From JAFAVZ01 sp036009105 (lineage in GTDB: Bacteria > Acidobacteriota > Thermoanaerobaculia > Gp7-AA8): a DNA stretch of 26,423 bases. The stretch is taken from the NCBI GenBank assembly GCA_036009105.1, contig DASYMJ010000227.1, forward strand, positions 1-26,423, in the 5' to 3' direction. Numbering within the stretch: the stretch's first letter is position 1; each line of letters starts with the position of its first letter. Below the pieces are notes generated by a model. It worked only from the letters and a program-made list of their open reading frames with translations. It was not told the origin of the DNA and made no database searches. This document shows, piece by piece, positions 22,750 through 26,423 of the stretch. The position numbers and the translations under genes were made by a program.

Positions 22750-24116
22750 CCACTCCCAGGCTCCGCGATCTCTTCCGCTGCTTCCAGGGCGTGATGCCGA
22801 GCATCATCGCCACCGCCGACGCCACCGGCCTGCCCAACGCCACGTACGTCAGCCAGGTCTACCTGGTGGATGACCAGCACGTCGCGCTCAGCTGCCAGTT
22901 CTTCAACAAGACGCGGCGCAACCTCGACGTGAACCCGTACCTCTGCGCCGAGGTGCTCGATCCGGTGACGCTGCAGGCCCACCGCCTGCACCTGCGCTAC
23001 CTCCGCTCGGAAACGAGCGGCCCGCTCTTCGACACCATGGCCATGCGCATCGACGCCATCGCCTCGCACACCGGGATGGCGGGGGTGTTCCGCCTCATCG
23101 CCGCGGACGTGTTCGCGATCGAGCGGATCGAGACGGTGGACGGCTTCCTGACCGATGCGCCGGCGGACGGCGAGCTGGAGGAGATCTCCCTCGACGGCAT
23201 CCGCACCGAGCTGCGCGGCCTGCAGATCATCTCCGACCGCATCAACCGGGCCGCCGACCTCGGGTCGCTGCTCGATTCGGTGCTCGACGCGCTCGACCAG
23301 TACTTCGGCTTCCATCACACCATGGTCCTGCTCGCCGATCCGGACGGCGAGCGCCTGATCACCATCGCCAGCTGCGGCTTCGGCGAGAGCGGCGTGGGCG
23401 CGGAGGTGGTGATCGGGGAGGGGCTGATCGGGGCGGTGGCCCGGGAGCGGCGGCTGCTGCGCATCAGCGGCCTGGAGACGAACCTCCGCTACGGCCGGGC
23501 CATTCGCCGCGAGGCGCAGCAGAGCGGCAGCGCGGTGAAGCCGGAGATCCCGCTGCCGGGCCTGGCCGACGCGCAGAGCGCCTTGGTGATCCCCCTCATG
23601 CTGGGCGACCGGCTGGTCGGCGTGCTCGCCGCGCAGAGCAAGCTCGCGCTCCGCTTCGGCGAGTGGCACGAGGCGTACCTCGAGCTGATCGGCAACCAGA
23701 TCGCCCTCGGCATCGACCGGATGCAGGAGCGCGCGCTGGATGACGTCGAATTGCCGGAGCCGAAGATCATGATGCCGATCGCGAAGAAGACCGCGCCGGC
23801 GCGGACGCTGGTCTACTACCGCAACGACGACTCCGTGTTCATCGACGACGAGTACCTCATCAAGAACGTGCCGGGCCGCATCCTCTGGCGCCTCCTGCGC
23901 GACCGCGAAGAGCGCGGCCGCACGGACTTTACGAACCGCGAGCTCCGCCTCGACGCGTCGCTCGGTCTCCCGGAGGTGAAGGACAACCTGGAGTCCCGCC
24001 TCATCCTCCTGCGCAAACGGCTGGAGGAAAAGTGCCCGGACGTGCGCCTCGTGCCGACCGGGCGGGGCCGCTTCGCGCTGCAGGTGGAGGCGCAGCTGCG
24101 GCTGGTGGAGAAGTAG
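22746..24116 (+). CDS. Three-part regulator-like protein: PNPOx-like domain, GAF domain, putative winged-helix domain
   Basis: A 456-residue cytoplasmic protein. Residues about 1-135 form a PNPOx-like split barrel (IIATADATGLPNATYVSQVY, VALSCQFFNKTRRNL). Residues about 160-325 form a GAF domain (LLDSVLDALDQYFGFHHTMV, GEGLIGAVARERRLL, ALVIPLMLGDRLVGVLAAQS). The C-terminal 100 residues read like a winged-helix module: YLIKNVPGRILWRLLRDREE, RTDFTNRELRLDASLGLPEV and RLILLRKRLEEKCPDVRLV then GRGRFAL. If so, a flavin-type sensor is fused to a ligand-sensing GAF domain and a DNA- or protein-binding output. The C-terminal call is from pattern only. It is coupled to the split-barrel gene before it. 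A REP pair lies after its stop. Oxygen, nitric oxide or redox sensing is suggested by the neighbouring hemerythrin but is unproven. Confidence 0.8.
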   Translation: MTTPRLRDLFRCFQGVMPSIIATADATGLPNATYVSQVYLVDDQHVALSCQFFNKTRRNLDVNPYLCAEVLDPVTLQAHRLHLRYLRSETSGPLFDTMAMRIDAIASHTGMAGVFRLIAADVFAIERIETVDGFLTDAPADGELEEISLDGIRTELRGLQIISDRINRAADLGSLLDSVLDALDQYFGFHHTMVLLADPDGERLITIASCGFGESGVGAEVVIGEGLIGAVARERRLLRISGLETNLRYGRAIRREAQQSGSAVKPEIPLPGLADAQSALVIPLMLGDRLVGVLAAQSKLALRFGEWHEAYLELIGNQIALGIDRMQERALDDVELPEPKIMMPIAKKTAPARTLVYYRNDDSVFIDDEYLIKNVPGRILWRLLRDREERGRTDFTNRELRLDASLGLPEVKDNLESRLILLRKRLEEKCPDVRLVPTGRGRFALQVEAQLRLVEK

Positions 24117-24163
24117 AACCGCGCGGCGCTCATCGCGGCGGCGTTGCTCAGGTTCCTGGCCAA

Positions 24164-24236
24164 AATGTGGGGCCGGCTCTCAGCCGGCCGATGCATCCGT
24201 GATCGCCGCGCCGGCTGAGAGCCGGCCCCACACTTC
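24164..24236. repeat. Paired REP-like palindrome R5
   Basis: The left arm begins AATGTGGGGCCGGCTCTCAG at 24164 and the right arm reads GCCGGCTGAGAGCCGGCCCC, then ACACTT to 24236. The spacer contains GCATCCGTGATCG, similar to the spacer of the copy at 15620-15689. It lies between the three-part regulator and the AraC-type gene and may end the upstream transcript. Confidence 0.88.
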
Positions 24237-24300
24237 TACCCGCGCGAGAACGCGCTACGCGGCGTAGACGCGACCCCAGCATCCATGCGCCCGCGCGTTT

Positions 24301-24323
24301 TGACACTACTCTACAAATGACAC
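24301..24323 (+). promoter_or_regulatory. Direct repeat TGACAC x2 upstream of the AraC-type gene
   Basis: TGACAC occurs at 24301-24306 and 24318-24323, 17 bp apart. The first copy overlaps a TTGACA -35-like hexamer at 24300-24305. No good -10 lies at the right spacing. A short direct repeat just before an AraC-type gene could be its own binding site, but the evidence is thin. Confidence 0.25.
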
Positions 24324-24342
24324 GAGGCCGTACCTTCGGCTC

Positions 24343-24699
24343 ATGCAGCAGCACGAGCTGAACGAGGCTGTCGATCGCTATCTCCGCCGTTGTTTCGAGG
24401 GGGAGGAGACGCCGCGCGTCTCGGAGCTGGCGCAGCTCCTCGGCGTTCCCCGGGAGCGTCTGAGCCGCGCCTTCGCGGCGGCGCACGGGGTGGCGCTCTC
24501 CACGTACCTGAAGAGCTATCAGCTCGATCTCGCCCAGCAATTGCTCGTCGCCTCCGAGCTCACCACCACGCGCATCGCGTACCAGTGCGGCTTCGGCACG
24601 CGGCGCACGTTTCATCGCGCCTTCCGCCGCGCCACCGGGATGTCTCCCGATCAATACCGCCGGAACCCCATCAGGCCCGCCATCACGAAATGTCTCTAG
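24343..24699 (+). CDS. Minimal AraC-type DNA-binding protein
   Basis: A 118-residue protein made almost entirely of the two-helix-turn-helix AraC/XylS DNA-binding domain. The first HTH is VSELAQLLGVPRERLSRAFA. The second is TTTRIAYQCGFGTRRTFHRA, followed by the family signature RRATGMSPDQYRRN. There is no sensory domain, unlike most AraC proteins of 250-300 residues, so its activity may be controlled by its own level, as in MarA/SoxS. ATG 24343 is preceded by no strong ribosome binding site. It precedes a highly expressed-looking secreted protein gene by 79 bases and may regulate it; this is inference. Confidence 0.88.
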   Translation: MQQHELNEAVDRYLRRCFEGEETPRVSELAQLLGVPRERLSRAFAAAHGVALSTYLKSYQLDLAQQLLVASELTTTRIAYQCGFGTRRTFHRAFRRATGMSPDQYRRNPIRPAITKCL

Positions 24700-24762
24700 G
24701 CGGAAGGCCGCCGGGGACCGAGATTGGAGCCGTCCAAAGTCCCGCTCTGGGGCAACAAAACT

Positions 24763-24769
24763 AAGGAGG
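24763..24769 (+). promoter_or_regulatory. Very strong Shine-Dalgarno site
   Basis: AAGGAGG lies nine bases before ATG 24779, a near-perfect complement to the 16S rRNA tail. Most genes in this window have weak or no such sites, so this one suggests high translation of the secreted protein and fixes its start. Confidence 0.8.
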
Positions 24770-24778
24770 ATTCCCTAC

Positions 24779-25861
24779 ATGTCGTTCAAGAAGCTACTCG
24801 TGTCTTCCATCGCTCTTTCCATGCTCATCTTCGCCGGCTCGGCATCCGCGCAGTGCACCACCGCCTTCGCCTCCCAGCCCTCGCCTCCGTCCGGCGACGA
24901 GGTGTGGATCGACGACGCGCTGCCGTCCGGCGCCTCGGTCAGCACCGGCACGCTGACCTGGGACACGAACCAGTACGCCACCGGCTCGCAGTCGTTCGTG
25001 CTCAGCGGCGCCGGCACGCAGACCCTGCGCATCGACGGCCTCTCCGAGTTCGTCAAATACACGGGCAAGGTCCAGCTCTACGCCCTCATCGACGAGTGCG
25101 ATCCGACCACCGAGATCAAGGTCACGTACTACACCGCCTACCGCAGCGCGAGCTACTACTGGGGCGCGAACACGATCACCGGCGGGCCGATCGCGAAGTT
25201 CAAGCGCGGCAACATCCCGGCCTCGGGCGCCTGGACCCGCCTGGACGGCGGCGCCGGCTCGTTCCTCCGCATCGACGGCCAGGAAGTGACCTCCGTGCAG
25301 TTCGAGATCTACGGCGGCCGGGTGTGGTTCGACCACGTCGGCACGGACGGCCTGGGCTGCACGCCCTCCGTCGCTTCCGCGCCTTCCATCCCCTCCGGCG
25401 ACAACGTCTGGATCGACGACGACTTCCCCTCCGGCTCCTCCACGCTGGGCAGCTGGATCTGGGACTCGCAGCAGAAGGCGAGCGGCACGCAGTCCATCAC
25501 CGCGCCGTACTTCGGCCAGGGCGTGATCAACGCCTTCCGGGTGATCGACATGTCGCAGCCGACCAACTCCGGCGACAACCTCGTCCTGTACGTCCTGCAT
25601 GACGGCTGCGTCGCCACGCGCGAGCTGAAGATCGACTGGTTCGCCGGCTCGACCGTCGGCTCCGTCTACTACGGCGAGTCACTCCTCGGCGGTGAAGGGA
25701 GCGCGGTGTATGAGGGCTCGGTCTTGAGCTCCGACACGTGGCACCGCATCGAGATCCCCGCCTCCACGCTGGGACTCGACGGCGCGACGATCACCTCGGT
25801 CCGCGTCCAGACGTACGCCGGCAAGACGTACGTCGATCACATCGGCAACGCGGCCCCCTGA
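24779..25861 (+). CDS. Secreted protein with two tandem beta-sandwich-like repeats, function unknown
   Basis: A 360-residue protein. The signal peptide is MSFKKLLVSSIALSMLIFAG followed by SASAQ, cut near residue 24. Two repeats of about 155-160 residues follow. Repeat 1 (about 36-191) begins PSGDEVWIDDALPSGASVST and ends GGRVWFDHVGTDG. Repeat 2 (about 204-360) begins PSGDNVWIDDDFPSGSSTLG and ends AGKTYVDHIGNAAP. Each has a GTQS segment (GSQS in the first), a Y-G-type segment (YYWGANTITG and YYGESLLGG) and a W-x-R or W-H-R segment before a final strand. The pattern resembles galactose-binding-type sandwiches appended to surface proteins, so glycan binding is plausible but not shown. There is no anchor, so it should be released or periplasmic. 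The strong ribosome binding site suggests abundance. Its 3' end overlaps the convergent gene by 25 bases. Confidence 0.85.
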   Translation: MSFKKLLVSSIALSMLIFAGSASAQCTTAFASQPSPPSGDEVWIDDALPSGASVSTGTLTWDTNQYATGSQSFVLSGAGTQTLRIDGLSEFVKYTGKVQLYALIDECDPTTEIKVTYYTAYRSASYYWGANTITGGPIAKFKRGNIPASGAWTRLDGGAGSFLRIDGQEVTSVQFEIYGGRVWFDHVGTDGLGCTPSVASAPSIPSGDNVWIDDDFPSGSSTLGSWIWDSQQKASGTQSITAPYFGQGVINAFRVIDMSQPTNSGDNLVLYVLHDGCVATRELKIDWFAGSTVGSVYYGESLLGGEGSAVYEGSVLSSDTWHRIEIPASTLGLDGATITSVRVQTYAGKTYVDHIGNAAP

Positions 25862-26423
25862 ACCTCTTCCGCAAACCGCTCGCCGAACCGTTTCGCAGGC
25901 GTGAAGCTCCCCGCCTGCACCGGTTCGGCGAGCACCCGTTTCACCGTGGCCAGCGACGAGAGCACGGTGAACGCGTAGCCCTCCGCCACCTCCATCGTCA
26001 TGGTCACCTCGGTGCCGTCCACGCGCGCGGCACGGCCCCAGAGCTGGACGCGATCCTTGGCGCGATGCGCGGCGCTCGGGCCGCCCGGCTTGACCCGGCC
26101 GAGGAGAAAACGCTTGAGCGGCTTGAAGCGGAGCAGCGGGAGCAGCGGCAACATGCGCCGCATCCGCTTGATGGTCCTGGGCGAGGTGGCGTTGTAGACG
26201 CGGATGTTGGGGATGCCGGTGGTGTGGAACGCGGTGGAGACGTCGCCCCAGGGGATGGTGATGGCCATCCGCTCGCCGTGCGCGAAGGGGATGGGCCGCA
26301 CGTCGTACAGCTGCGGCACGGGGATGATCTTGCCGTCCCGGCGGATCGCGCCGCCTTTGTCGAGCCCTTCGATCATCGTCCGCCGCGTGCCGCGGCTGAG
26401 GCCCCCGCCGGACGTATCGAAGG
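25837..26423 (-). CDS. Saccharopine dehydrogenase-like NAD(P)-binding family protein (N-terminal part outside window)
   Basis: The frame is open to the right edge of the window, so the N-terminal Rossmann domain is missing; about 195 residues remain. The visible part begins FDTSGGGLSRGTRRTMIEGL and continues GGAIRRDGKIIPVPQLYDVR, then MAITIPWGDVSTAFHTTGIP and NIRVYNATSP. These are hallmarks of the saccharopine dehydrogenase NADP-binding / trans-acting enoyl reductase-like family. The C-terminal region includes VQLWGRAARVDGTEVTMTME. The internal ATG at 26376 is not the true start because coding similarity extends upstream. The reaction is unknown; family members act on varied metabolites. It converges on and overlaps the secreted two-repeat gene by 25 bases. 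Confidence 0.87.
   Translation of the reverse strand, partial: FDTSGGGLSRGTRRTMIEGLDKGGAIRRDGKIIPVPQLYDVRPIPFAHGERMAITIPWGDVSTAFHTTGIPNIRVYNATSPRTIKRMRRMLPLLPLLRFKPLKRFLLGRVKPGGPSAAHRAKDRVQLWGRAARVDGTEVTMTMEVAEGYAFTVLSSLATVKRVLAEPVQAGSFTPAKRFGERFAEEVQGAALPM

Noticed and set aside
24300..24342. Sigma70 promoter for the AraC-type gene based on TTGACA at 24300
   Set aside because: No acceptable -10 hexamer lies 16-18 bases downstream, so only the direct repeat is listed, at low confidence.
1..26423. Insertion sequences, RAYT transposase, tRNA or rRNA genes
   Set aside because: No transposase motifs, tRNA cloverleaf or rRNA-like sequence were recognised by eye; a tRNA scan would be needed to exclude small RNA genes formally.

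Overview
The window is a GC-rich, densely coded stretch of a Gram-negative chromosome. An Oar-type TonB-dependent receptor, lipoproteins with clear lipoboxes, an OmpA-domain lipoprotein and paired palindromes reading GGGCCGGCTCTCCAGCC point to an outer-membraned environmental bacterium. Acidobacteriota is my best guess; this is an inference from gene style, not a taxonomic assignment.

Region 1 (about 1-12.5 kb) is a carbohydrate-utilisation locus. A minus-strand operon reads lacI-type regulator, TonB receptor, GH144/glucoamylase-like lipoprotein, sugar-binding lipoprotein, MalF-type permease, MalG-type permease, then a large six-hairpin glycosidase. Most junctions overlap or nearly touch. A GH1 beta-glucosidase is divergent from lacI. 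A 16-bp palindromic operator with a central CG lies between them and overlaps candidate promoters for both directions. The C-terminal end of a MalK/UgpC-type ABC ATPase converges on the operon at the left edge. The likely job is outer-membrane capture of a beta-glucan or its oligosaccharides, periplasmic trimming, ABC import and cytosolic hydrolysis to glucose. Beta-1,2-glucan is the most tempting substrate because of the GH144-like enzyme, but this is inferred.

Region 2 (12.5-17.4 kb) holds an OmpA-domain lipoprotein, a GAF histidine kinase translationally coupled to a NarL-type response regulator, and a short-chain dehydrogenase coupled to a divergent QueA-like protein. Region 3 (17.4-21.4 kb) has two exported amidase-signature enzymes flanking an FkbM methyltransferase. 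Region 4 (21.5-24.1 kb) has a hemerythrin-domain protein divergent from a flavin-fold pair whose second member joins a PNPOx-like domain, a GAF domain and a putative winged helix. Region 5 (24.1-26.4 kb) has a minimal AraC-type protein, a secreted two-repeat protein with a very strong ribosome binding site, and a partial saccharopine-dehydrogenase-like gene.

Two kinds of repeat stand out. Five paired REP-like palindromes are scattered across the window; one is translated in frame inside the large glycosidase and another forms that protein's C-terminus. Three hairpins are built from 7-bp tandem units of three unrelated sequences, all in the sugar locus. Two of them sit exactly on gene junctions and supply stop codons, a start codon and coding sequence at both ends of the sugar-binding lipoprotein. 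No tRNA, rRNA, CRISPR array, transposase or prophage gene was seen. No gene-free stretch exceeds 300 bases.
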